Below, piece after piece: positions 30,610 to 40,461 of a stretch of DNA of 64,000 nt. A program made the translations under genes and the position numbers. How positions within the stretch are numbered: the first letter of the stretch is position 1; each line of letters starts with the position of its first letter. The notes below the pieces were generated by a model. It saw nothing but the letters and a program-made list of their open reading frames with translations. It was not told the origin of the DNA and searched no databases. Source of the stretch: Physella acuta (taxonomy: Eukaryota > Mollusca > Gastropoda > Physidae); assembly GCF_028476545.1 (NCBI RefSeq), contig NW_026731790.1, forward strand, positions 797,501 through 861,500. Reading direction: 5' to 3'.

Positions 30610-31315
30610 ACCTAGCAGTGTGACGTTCTGATCCCCACCCCAACCGTATCACACACCTAACAATGTGACGTTCTGATCCCCACCCCAACCGTATCACACA
30701 CCTAACAATGTGACGTTCTGATCCCCACCCCAACCGTATCACACACCTAACAATGTGACGTTCTGATCCCCACCCCAACCGTATCACACACCTAACAATG
30801 TAGATTCCGTATCCTTTCCCCTTCTTGTCACACACCTAGCAGTGTGAATTTTTAATCCCCTCCCTCACCCCCACCTTGTAACAAACCTAGCAGTGGGATG
30901 TTCAGTATTCTCCCCCATTCCCAACGTTGTAACACACCTAGCAGTATGATTTTCTAATCCCCTCCTTCCCAACAACGTTGTAACACACCTAGCAGTATGA
31001 CTTTCTATTCCCCTTCTTCCCCCCAACGTTGTCACACACCTAGCAGTGTGACGTTCTGATCCCCTCCCCCGGCCCCTTCTTGTCACACATCTAGCAGTGT
31101 GACCCTTCTAAAAACTTAGCACACACCTAGCAGTGTGACGTATTGATCCCCTCCCCCAAGTTGTCACGCATCTAGCAGTGTGACGTTCCGATCCCTTGTT
31201 ACACGCCTAACAGTGTAACGTTCTGATCCCCACCACCACCCCCACCTTGTCACGCGCCTAACAATGTGACCCTTTGATCCCCTCCCCCACCCCCATCTTA
31301 TCACACACTGACGTC
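30610..31315. repeat. 45-bp minisatellite
   Basis: The first units are perfect at 45 bp (AACAATGTGACGTTCTGATC, then CCCACCCCAACCGTATCAC). Later units drift to about 40-55 bp with CTAGCAGTGTGACG. CACACCTAACAATGTGACGTT also occurs in the composite family (2990-3030, 57413-57432), which looks like the source. Minus-strand frames (E-R-H-I-V-R-C-V-I-R-L-G-W) are artefacts. Confidence 0.9.
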
Positions 31316-32158
31316 ATTTATAATGTTTAGTTTTTTTTCATTTCTTTAAATATCATTTAGTTGCATGGCAGCTGTAAATTTATTTCATTTATATTTGTAA
31401 AGAAAGTATGTAGACCGATAGACTGGTATGTTTGCAATAAATACTAACACTACCGATCGACGCGAGATATATTGAAACTGGGTTTTTGACTTCTGTTTAA
31501 AAAGACACTTCCTCTAGTTCGTTTAGTCGAATGTGACACTATCCCGAAAGCCAAATATCTAATGGATATTAGACCTAAGAAATAAAAGTAATCAAAATAT
31601 GTAATTAGTTTTTATTGCTAGACGTGTCGTCATAAGATCGGATGTCTCGCGGTGCCGTTATTTAGGGTTTGACCACACTTCTGGTTAATGGTGTCGTGCC
31701 ATGATGGATTATACAATTAATTATCTTCCTGTTAAGTTTAAATACTTTTTCCTTTTTTCACCCCCGCCCCATAACAGCTAGATAATATCAATGTGACTTT
31801 TCGATTTATAAAACAGTCATCAGTTGATTAATCAGATAAATATGCACTGTTTCACGTCGGTGTATTGTCGTATGTGGTGTCACTGGTTGAAGTCCGAAAA
31901 GAAGCGCCACTGGCTTAATATAAGATACCAAGGCTTTTTAAACCTGACTGTATGTACTCACACAATCTGTTTGTATACAATTTGATTAATTTTCATATGA
32001 AATGTTTTGTCTTGTATCGCATATATCGTGCGTGTGGGATACGTCTCAAAAAGTCAACTTTCTAAATGGATGATTGCCTGAAGAAATATTAAAGCCCACA
32101 TTTAGTGTGTACGTATAAAAAAATGCTTCTTAAAAAGTAAACATTAATGCATTTTTTT
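31316..32158. other. No feature recognised
   Basis: AT-rich sequence with many stops in all frames, no repeats shared with other parts of the window that I could find and no convincing splice or promoter structure. Confidence 0.4.
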
Positions 32159-32785
32159 TACTTTCTCGTATATACGAAGTATAGAGAAAGTCTTGTAATC
32201 GTGCAAAATGAAATTCGACATTTTTACAAATCTCGACGTTTTACAACTCAATGATAAGGAAAAACATAACTTTGCAATCTTGCCCGTATGTCTCTGTGTC
32301 TGTGTGTGTGTGTGTGTGTGTCTGTCTGTGTGTAAACACGATAACTTGAGTACCGTTACAGCTAGGTTTATGAAATTTCATATATAAGTATGTTATCAAA
32401 ATCGTAGATCCATAACCACTTTTTAACGATTTTCGATTAACGGAAGTGGTACTTTTTCTACATTGAAATTTTCAAAAGCCTATAATTTTAGTAGTATTTC
32501 AGATAGATAAATGAAATTTCACTGGTAAGTAAAAGATCTAATTCTCTATCTTCTATCAAATGTTAGTAATTTCCGTTGAACGAAAGTACTAATTTACGCT
32601 ATTTCCGAAGTACTAATAATATTGCGTACTATTATGCACATTTTGTTTTGGCGTTCGCTTGGTGCGCAATTCTTTTTTCTATGAGATTCTATTCTATTTT
32701 TAAAAGTTTAAGTAATTAAAAATCATGTCTATATTCCAAGTTATATAAGAATATTCGAGAAAGTTTAGGGGAGATCACTCCCGGT
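32159..32785 (+). mobile_element. Palindrome-ended family Z, copy 2 (complete-looking)
   Basis: The left end TACTTTCTCGTATATACGAA, then GTATAGAGAAAGT is itself a palindrome. Inside are ATCTCGACGTTTTACAACTC, a (TG)n tract at 32300-32340 and GTAAACACGATAACTTGAGT. The right end TTTAGGGGAGATCACTCCCG has a small GGGAG/CTCCC hairpin. About 630 bp, no coding. Class unassigned. Confidence 0.7.
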
Positions 32786-32891
32786 TTTTTTTAAATAACG
32801 CAAATTCAAAATATTTACAAACTTGTTTTTGTTTGCGCAAATTTAATGTAATTATTACAATTACAAATTCGTCAACAAGCATGTTGTATAT

Positions 32892-34774
32892 TGTTACGGG
32901 CCAGTTGTAGGTTAGTTTAGAATAGGTTAGAATAGTCTAGAACTAGGGGATAGTGCCTGTGTGAGTGGAGTTCACCTTACTGTGTAGTTACCCTTGTATG
33001 TTTATGTCTTGTAATCCCAAGGTCGAATGCGGGTATAAAAGGGCGAGTGAACGATTGTGGGGGCAGTCAGCGGGTTAGTAGCGGTTAGGACGAGGGTTGT
33101 TATGGTACGCTTGAATGCATTGAGACAAATAAAAGGAGTGAAGTTATACACGAAGTGTTCTTGAATTCGAATCTAACCCGGACGTAACAACTGGTGGCCA
33201 GTATGAATCAAGTAGAAGCATAAACTTGATGCTGTCCTGTCGTTTGCCTGATGCTGTCCTGTCGTTTGCCTGATGCTGTCCTGGTGTTTGCCGGTTGCTG
33301 TCCTGATGTTTGCCGGTTGCTGTCCTGATGTTTGCCGGTTGCTGTCCTGATGCTTGCCGGTTGCTGTCCTGATGTTTGCCGGTTGCTGTCCTGATGTTTT
33401 CCGGTTGCTGTCCTGACGTTTGCCGGTTGCTGTCCTGATGTTTTCCGGTTGCTGTCCTGATGTTTGCCGGTTGCTGTCCTGATGTTTGCCGGTTGCTGTC
33501 CTGATGTTTGCCGGTTGCTGTCCTGATGTTTGCCGGTTGCTGTCCTGACGTTTGCAACCGTCAAACATCAGGACAGTAACCGGCAAACATCAGGACAGCA
33601 ACCGTCAAACATCAGGACAGCAACCGGCAAGCATCAGGACAGTAACCGGCAAACATCAGGACAGCAACCGTCAAACATCAGGACAGCAACCGGCAAACAT
33701 CAGGACAGCAACCGGCAAACATCAGGACAGCAACCGGAAAACATCAGGACAGCAACCGGCAAGCATCAGGACAGCAACAGGCAAACATCAGGACAATAAC
33801 CGGCAAATATCAGGACAGCAACCGTCAAACATCAGGACAGCAACCGGCAAGCATCAGGACAGCAACCGGCAAACATCAGGACAATAACCGGCAAACATCA
33901 GGACAGCAACCGTCAAACATCAGGACAGCAACCGGCAAGCATCAGGACAGCAACCGGCAAACGTAAGGACAGCAACCGGCAAACATCAGGACAGCAACCG
34001 GAAAACATCAGGACAGCAACCGGCAAACATCAGGACAGCAACCGGCAAACATCAGGACAGCAACCGTCAAACATCAGGACAGCAACCGGCAAGCATCAGG
34101 ACAGCAACCGTCAAACGTCAGGACAGCAACCGGCAAACATCAGGACAGCAACCGTCAAACATCAGGACAGCAACCGGCAAGCATCAGGACAGCAACCGGC
34201 AAACGTCAGGACAGCAACCGGAAAACATCAGGACAGCAACCGGCAAACATCAGGACAGCAACCGGCAAGCATCAGGACAGCAACCGGCAAACATCAGGAC
34301 AGCAACCGGCAAACATCAGGACAGCAACCGGCAAACATCAGGACAGCAACCGTCAAACATCAGGACAGCAACCGGCAAACACCAGGACAGCATCAGGCAA
34401 ACGACAGGACAGCATCAGGCAAACGACAGGACAGCATCAAGTTTATGCTTCTACTTGATTCATACTGGCCACCAGTTGTTACGTCCGGGTTAGATTCGAA
34501 TTCAAGAACACTTCGTGTATAACTTCACTCCTTTTATTTGTCTCAATGCATTCAAGCGTACCATAACAGCCCTCGTCCTAACCGCTACTAACCCGCTGAC
34601 TTCCCCCACAATCGTTCACTCGCCCTTTTATACCCGCATTCGACCTTGGGATTACAAGACATAAACACACAAGGGTAACTACACAGTAAGGTGAACTCCA
34701 CTCACACAGGCACTCTCCCCTAATTCTAGACTATTCTAACCTATTCTAAACTAACCTACAACTGGCCCGTAACA
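32892..34774. mobile_element. Palindromic retroelement with LTRs in inverted orientation
   Basis: Two 298-bp LTR-like sequences (TGTTACGGGCC...GACGTAACA), 32892-33189 forward and 34477-34774 reversed, are about 98% identical, so the structure is young. Each carries a TATA-like TATAAAAGGG and an AATAAA-type signal. Just inside both is a primer-binding-like ACTGGTGGCCAGTATGAATC, then a 22-bp minisatellite facing opposite ways in the two halves. TATAT flanks both outer ends. There are no protein domains; it is a non-coding LTR derivative and looks whole for what it is. Confidence 0.8.
33227..34437. repeat. 22-bp minisatellite in two opposed blocks
   Basis: Unit GTCCTGATGTTTGCCGGTTGCT on the left (33227 to about 33555) and its complement on the right (to 34437, roughly 2.7 times longer). 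The switch is at about 33556. Long frames on both strands (T-S-G-Q-Q-P-A-N-I-R-T-A-T-G-K-H-Q-D) arise because three 22-bp units make 66 bp, a multiple of three; they are not genes. Confidence 0.95.
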
Positions 34775-34779
34775 TATAT

Positions 34780-35067
34780 CATTAAACATATTTTAAAAAA
34801 ATTGGGACATTTTTGTGAAGGTTTTTTTGGAACATGGTTCCGTATTGGAACAATCTAACCTAAATGCCGTTCTAGTTTTTGACATTATTGCAATCTTCCT
34901 TTTTTGGAAATAACAAGTCTATTTTAACAACTCTTGTTTGGTTCTATTAAACAACAGACGGTCATTATATAACGTTTATATCTTTATTTGCAGATACACA
35001 TAGGATTTTATGCTTTTTTGGAATTCACAAGCTATACTTACCTGATTGTTTAGAATATTCAAGCTTA
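34780..35067 (+). promoter_or_regulatory. Upstream region of the mTERF-like gene
   Basis: TATATCTTTATTTGCAG (ending about 34993) is a good 3' splice-site match, so a 5' non-coding exon upstream is possible. The retroelement ends only about 290 bp from the ATG. No CpG island or canonical TATA box placed for this gene is seen. Confidence 0.35.
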
Positions 35068-37452
35068 ATGGCTTCATTGCTTATAAGGGGAGTGTTTAAA
35101 ACGTGCCCTAAGCCACTGTTAACAAAGTGTGGAACTTCCATATTGTCCAATAATGAATATTTTCCTCCTAAAATACAAATTAAAAAGTTTTTTTACTCAC
35201 AAACAATAAAACAACATGCAGTAAAAAGTTTCGATAAGAATCAAAGAACCCAAGTGTCAAGAGAAATTTATTTTTCACTTAGTAAAATATTCCAATGCAG
35301 CCAAGATGAAGTTGAATCACTTATAAGAAAGCATCCACGTTTGGGAACCATGTCTATACCACTGCTAGAGCAAAAAGTAAACTTGCTGTTATCATACAAT
35401 TTACCTTTGTCTCTGATCACAACAAATCTAAGGCCATTGTTCAAAACTTCACACGAGGAACTCAACAGGAGGTTGGGGCTGTTACAGGCTAGGTCCTTGT
35501 TGACTGACAATCCTGTCAGAAGTCAGGACAAAGTTTTTAATTTGTTGGAAAGTAATGGCAAGAAATTTGATATTGGATACAAAAACATGTGTGATGAGCT
35601 TGATGCAATAGAAGGATGTGCCAATAAATCTGAACGTATTGCTCAGATATTTCGTTGCAATCAAAAGGATGTTGATTCACTTATTTTTCAACATCCAAGT
35701 TTGGGAACCTTTTCTCTACCACTGCTAGAGCAAAAAGTAAACTTGCTGTTGTCTTATAATTTACCTTTGTCTCTGATCACTGAAAATCCGAGACCTCTGT
35801 ACTTTGCACACAAGGAACTCAACAGGAGGTTGGAGCTGTTACAGGCTAGGTCCTTGTTGACTGACAATCCTGTCAGAAGTCTGGACAAAGTATATAAATC
35901 TTTGGGATTTGATGGCAAACAATTTGATATTGGATACAAGAACATGTGTGATGAGCTTGATGCATTAGAAGGATGTGCCAATAAATCTGAACGTATTGCT
36001 CAAATATTTCGTTGCAATCAAAAGGATGTTGATTCACTTATTACTCAACATCCAGGTTTGGGAACCATGTCTATACCACTGCTAGAGCAAAAAGTAAACT
36101 TGCTGTTGTCCTACAATTTACCTTTGTCTCTGATCACAAAAAATGTAAGCCCATTGTTCAAAACTTCACACGAGGAACTCAACAGGAGGTTAGAGCTGTT
36201 ACAGGCTAGGTCCTTGTTGACTGACAATCCTGTAATAAGTCAGGACAAAGTTTTTTATTATTTGGAATGTAATGGCAAGCAATTTGAAATTGGATACAAG
36301 AACATGTGTGATGAGCTTGATGCACTAGAGGGATGTGCCAATAAATCTGAACGTATTGCTCAGATATTTCGTTGCAATCAAAAGTATGTTGATTCACTTA
36401 TTTCTCAACATCCAGGTTTGGGAACCATGTCTATACCACTGCTTGAGCAAAAAGTAAACTTGCTTTTGTCTAACAATTTAACTTTGTCTCTGATCACAAC
36501 AAATGTAAGGCCATTGTTACAAACTTCACACGAGGAACTCAACAGGAGGTTGGAGCTGTTACAGGCTAGGTCCTTGTTGACTGACAATCCTGTCATAAGT
36601 CAGGACAAAGTTTTTAATTATTTGGAATGTGCAGGCAAGCATTTTGAAATTGGATACAAGAACATGTGTGATGAGCTTGATGCACTAGAAGGATGTGCCA
36701 ATAAATCTGAACGTATTGCTCAGATATTTCGTTGCAATCAAAAGGATGTTGATTCACTTATTTCTCAAAATCCAGGTTTGGCAACCATGTCTATACCACT
36801 GCTTGAGCAAAAGGTAAACTTGCTGTTGTCCTACAATTTACCTTTGTCTCTGATCACAACAAATGTAAGGCCATTGTTCCACACTTCACACGAGGAACTC
36901 AACAGGAGGTTGGAGCTGTTACTGGCTAGGTCCTTGTTGACTGACAATCCTGTCATAAGTCAGGACAAAGTTTTTTATTATTTGGAATGTAATGGCAAGC
37001 AATTTGAAATTGGATACAAGAACATGTGTGATGAGCTTGATGCACTAGAAGGATGTGCCAATAAATCTGAACGTATTGCTCAGATATTTCGTTGCAATCA
37101 AAAGGATGTTGATTCACTTATTTCTCAAAATCCAGGTTTGGGAACCATGTCTATACCACTGCTTGAGCAAAAGGTAAACTTGCTGTTGTCTTACAATTTA
37201 CCTTTGTCTCTGATCACAACAAATCTAAGGCCATTGTTCCACACTTCACACGAGGAACTCAACAGGAGGTTGGAGCTGTTACAGGCTAGGTCCTTGTTGA
37301 CTGACAATCCTGTCAGAAGTCAGGACAAAGTTTTTAAATATTTGGGACAGAGCTCTAGCATATTTGATGTCGCCTACAAAAACATGTGTGATGAGCTTGA
37401 TGCATTACAAGGATGCAAATGTCGATCTGAGATTCTGCAAATAAGACTTTGA
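35068..37452 (+). CDS. mTERF-like mitochondrial protein with six 120-residue tandem units
   Basis: Intronless 794-codon frame. The first 60-70 residues are basic and poor in acidic residues (MASLLIRGVFKTCPKPLLTK), like a mitochondrial presequence. Units begin at about residues 71 (partial), 171, 290, 410, 530 and 650, with a partial unit at 770 (Y-K-N-M-C-D-E-L-D-A marks each). Each holds I-F-R-C-N-Q-K-D-V-D-S-L-I, H-P-G-L-G-T-M-S-I-P-L-L and NLPLSLITTNVRPLF with S-x-E-E-L-N-R-R-L, the helix-Pro pattern of mTERF repeats. Known mTERFs bind mitochondrial nucleic acid or rRNA methyltransferase partners and are about 350-400 residues, so this is roughly twice the usual length. Nucleotide identity between units is very high, implying recent amplification or gene conversion. 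Start chosen as the first ATG before the presequence. Confidence 0.8.
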   Translation: MASLLIRGVFKTCPKPLLTKCGTSILSNNEYFPPKIQIKKFFYSQTIKQHAVKSFDKNQRTQVSREIYFSLSKIFQCSQDEVESLIRKHPRLGTMSIPLLEQKVNLLLSYNLPLSLITTNLRPLFKTSHEELNRRLGLLQARSLLTDNPVRSQDKVFNLLESNGKKFDIGYKNMCDELDAIEGCANKSERIAQIFRCNQKDVDSLIFQHPSLGTFSLPLLEQKVNLLLSYNLPLSLITENPRPLYFAHKELNRRLELLQARSLLTDNPVRSLDKVYKSLGFDGKQFDIGYKNMCDELDALEGCANKSERIAQIFRCNQKDVDSLITQHPGLGTMSIPLLEQKVNLLLSYNLPLSLITKNVSPLFKTSHEELNRRLELLQARSLLTDNPVISQDKVFYYLECNGKQFEIGYKNMCDELDALEGCANKSERIAQIFRCNQKYVDSLISQHPGLGTMSIPLLEQKVNLLLSNNLTLSLITTNVRPLLQTSHEELNRRLELLQARSLLTDNPVISQDKVFNYLECAGKHFEIGYKNMCDELDALEGCANKSERIAQIFRCNQKDVDSLISQNPGLATMSIPLLEQKVNLLLSYNLPLSLITTNVRPLFHTSHEELNRRLELLLARSLLTDNPVISQDKVFYYLECNGKQFEIGYKNMCDELDALEGCANKSERIAQIFRCNQKDVDSLISQNPGLGTMSIPLLEQKVNLLLSYNLPLSLITTNLRPLFHTSHEELNRRLELLQARSLLTDNPVRSQDKVFKYLGQSSSIFDVAYKNMCDELDALQGCKCRSEILQIRL

Positions 37453-37996
37453 TGTGACGAAAGAGAAGCTAATTATCTGTCATCTTGTCTATATCTGCGT
37501 AACATCAAAACACATAAACTGATTCGTATTTTAGACTTTTTACTAAACGAAGCAAAACTAGATTCAGATTATGTAATTGTGCATAGAAAACTGTTTAAAT
37601 ATTCTGTGCCTAGATTAAAACAAATATGGCAGGTAATGCTGGCTGCAGGTATATCGGTAGATAATTTCTTAAAGCTATGTGAGAACAATATAACTTACAA
37701 GAGATTAAAAGCAGATCTTGTTGCTTTAGAAGGCTGCAAAACAAATGAGTCTGAAATGTTCTAAAGAAACAGCTGATAAACTGCTCTCATCTACTAAGCT
37801 TAAGGGTACCAGTATAAGCAAGATAAAAGCTGTTTTAGATGTCTTGTTGTCGGAGATCAAAGTGCATCCAGAATACATTTTAAAACACTCGAGTCTATTT
37901 AAACATTCTGTCCCAAATTTGCGTCAAAAGTTTAAAACACCCGGTTCTATACATTCTGTCGCAAAGTTGCGTCAACGTTGTAAATCACCCAACTAG
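37453..37996 (+). pseudogene. Continuation of the mTERF-like gene beyond an in-frame TGA
   Basis: After TGA (37450-37452) the same frame reads CDEREANYLSSCLYLRNIKT, then RKLFKYSVPRLKQIWQVMLA, and ends at TAA (37762-37764). The TGA stands where the units have Arg in F-R-C. A further segment in the +1 frame (37745-37996) reads KCSKETADKLLSSTKLKG, then KHSSLFKHSVPNLRQKF, also mTERF-like. The C-terminal part is more diverged than the tandem units and probably represents the ancestral 3' end. Alternatives: allelic nonsense, assembly error, or an unrecognised intron. Confidence 0.65.
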
Positions 37997-38416
37997 CTCC
38001 TTGGTGTGTCATTACTATTTCCCATTACGTCCGCAATGGATGTCATCTCATATCATAATTGTGTCTGTATTAGGTTTTTGTTTATAGTTTATATGGATTT
38101 TAGTTTCGTGTAGCCTATCCATTTAGTCACAACTTGTTAATGTTGTGGTTAACATTTTATTTTACAAGCCTGTTGCTGTAAATTGGTACTTAAATACAGA
38201 AAGTTAAAATTGTACCCACTAGCAGTGTATCTATGTATATATTATGTTTTGCCTTATGTTTGATCATGCGACGTGTTTACTATATTAGATCATTCATGTA
38301 ACTGTTGGCTAATTGAAAACATGATCATCTATGGAGATGTGATGCCTTGTAAGTAGGCTTACATTGATTGGAGGCTCCATACTGTTGTCTCCACATCAAA
38401 TATAAGTATGCGTGCA

Positions 38417-38960
38417 GATTGGTGTCTTACCTGAAGATTGGTGTCGTGTCAGAAGATTGGTGTCGTGTCGAAAGATTGGTGTCTTGTCAGCAAATTGGTG
38501 TCTTGTCAGCTGATTGGTGTCTTGTCAGAAGATTGGTGTCTTGTCGGCAGATTGGTGTCTTGTCAGCAAATTGGTGTCTTGTCAGCAAATTGGTGTCTTG
38601 TCAGCAGATTGGTGTCTTCTCAGCAAGCTGGTTTCTTGTCAAAAAATTGGTTACTTCGGCAATTGTAGTCTTGTCAGTAGATTTGTTGTCTTGTCAGTAG
38701 ATTGGTGTCATGTAAAAATTGTGTGTCTTGTCAAAAGATGTCATCTTCGGCGATTGGTGTCTTGTCAAAAGATTGGTGTCTTCCTCGGCGAATGCTGTCT
38801 TTTCAGCTGATTGATGGTGTCTTGTCAGCAGAATTGTGTCTAGTCAGCCGATTGATGTCTTGTTAGCAGATTGGTGTCTTGTCAAAAGATTTATGTCTTT
38901 TCCACGGAGTGGTGTCTTGCCAGTAAATTGTTGTCTTGTCCATAGGTTGGTGTCAGACTA
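38417..38960. repeat. 19-bp minisatellite
   Basis: Unit CAGCAAATTGGTGTCTTGT, about 25-28 copies, cleanest between 38490 and 38630 and drifting to the right. Frames of the type W-C-L-V-S-K-L-V-S-C-Q-Q-I-G-V are artefacts. 37997-38416 and 38961-39533 show no further feature. Confidence 0.92.
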
Positions 38961-39533
38961 ACAATGATAATATTTTTTCTATTAACATTTTGTTGACTTT
39001 TGTTCTTTTAACATTCTTAAATTAAAGTATATTTCAAAAACTGTCATTTGCTTGTGTTTATTAAGATCCATGGTGTCAATTACCAACATGTTTGATTGTT
39101 GGATGGGTATATTTATTTCATGTTCACAATTATGGAAGATAGACTGTCCAAAAAATTATGTTGTGGGAGGGTAACACAATAATGTTGTCGAAAGGTAACA
39201 CTGTTGCCTTACGCTTCAACTAATCACAGTAAGAAAATAATGTCTCGCATATCTCGATTAGCAATGCTGCAGTGTAACTTGGAAGAAGAATGGTTTAGTC
39301 ACACATCTTTTTCAATAAACCCCAGGTGATAACTACAAGCAGGGTTTCTCTAAGATATTTTTTCTCCCGGTCAGAGGCAGACTATTGAACCTTTCTTAAG
39401 GGAGTAGGAAGAACAAAGGTTTGGTTAAACCTATATAAAAATATTTTTAATGATTTCCTTCCAGGGGAGAGTGTGTGTACAAGTAACCAACACAACAAAG
39501 TATCTAAGTGTTAATGATAACAGACAACAAATA

Positions 39534-39923
39534 TGCGGTCTGTGTCAATGTTAATTTCGGTTATTACTGCAAATGTTCTTGACAACATATTTTGCGGTCT
39601 GTGTCTATGCAGAGGCATAGCGAGGGGGGGGGGGGGGGGGGCTTGGGTGCGGACCGCACCGGTTGACACCAAGACCCAAAATAGAAAAATATATAGAGAA
39701 AAACTTGAGGGGGGGGGGGTGCCAATCGAAAACTTGAAGGGGGTGCAAATCGAAAATGTGTCCACGGGAAGGGTCGCTACGCCGTTGGGGGGGGGGGGGG
39801 GGTGACACCATTATGTGCCGCACCGGTTGACACCCCGACCTTGTTACGCCACTGTGTCTATGTTTAGTTTGGTAATTCCTGCAAATGTTTTTGATAGCTA
39901 ATTCTACGGTCTGTGTCAATGTT

Positions 39924-39925
<2 letters not shown>
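39534..39925. repeat. Short tandem duplication (GCGGTCTGTGTC units) holding a MITE
   Basis: GGTCTGTGTCAATGTTAATT, GGTCTGTGTCTATG(MITE)TGTCTATGTTTAG and GGTCTGTGTCAATGTTTA are three starts of a unit of about 68 bp, each followed by TACTGCAAATGTTCTTGA-type sequence in the first two. The MITE at 39610 sits in the middle unit. Confidence 0.7.
39610..39854 (+). mobile_element. Miniature hAT-like element with exact 8-bp target duplication
   Basis: CAGAGGCATAGCGAGG to CTTGTTACGCCACTG, 245 bp, flanked by TGTCTATG on both sides (39602-39609 and 39855-39862). Interior phrases GGACCGCACCGGTTGACACC and GGGTGACACCATTATGTGCC mark the family. Non-coding. Confidence 0.9.
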
Positions 39926-40037
<112 letters not shown>

Positions 40038-40461
40038 GAAAAAAATCGCTGATTCAAATAAGAAGTACAGATGTCGGCAGTGTAGACAGAAATGTAAGCT
40101 AATTGGGGGGGGGGGGTGTGGTCTGATATAATTAAACACACTGGATTCGTACTCAAAATACAAATTAGGTGTGTCATATATAAACATGTTTCTATAAAAA
40201 TGAACACTGTACACTGTAAGACACAAATAAATAGAAACCATAAATATTAAAAATCTTTAATACTTTTATATAATAAATCCAGACACAATATTTTGTCAAT
40301 TTATTTATAATCTTCATCGAAATCTTAAACCATTTTAAACAGTTGACTAAATATATATAATTTCAATAATTTAAACTTTATTTTTAAACAAACAGATCTA
40401 CCCTCGAAAATGAATATACATTTTCAAAAGCTTATTCACTTAATTCTTATTTAATCTAAAG

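Noticed and set aside
30608-31086. Repetitive frames E-R-H-I-V-R-C-V-I-R-L-G-W-G-S as a repeat protein
   Set aside because: Produced by the 45-bp period (15 codons). The units drift with indels to the right, which a protein would not tolerate.
33144-33887. Overlapping 90-137-codon frames on both strands with T-S-G-Q-Q-P-A-N-I-R-T repeats
   Set aside because: Three 22-bp units equal 66 bp, so all frames stay open. They are translations of the minisatellite inside the palindromic retroelement.
35268-36596. Minus-strand 60-80-codon frames under the mTERF-like gene
   Set aside because: They repeat with the 360-bp period and are antisense shadows of the real frame.
37450-37452. TGA as a selenocysteine codon
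   Set aside because: The aligned residue in the repeats is Arg, and no SECIS-like structure was identified. Nonsense, polymorphism or error is simpler.
38368-38810. Cys/Leu/Val-rich 76-110-codon frames as a small secreted protein
   Set aside because: All three frames are open across the 19-bp minisatellite; no signal peptide or stable frame.
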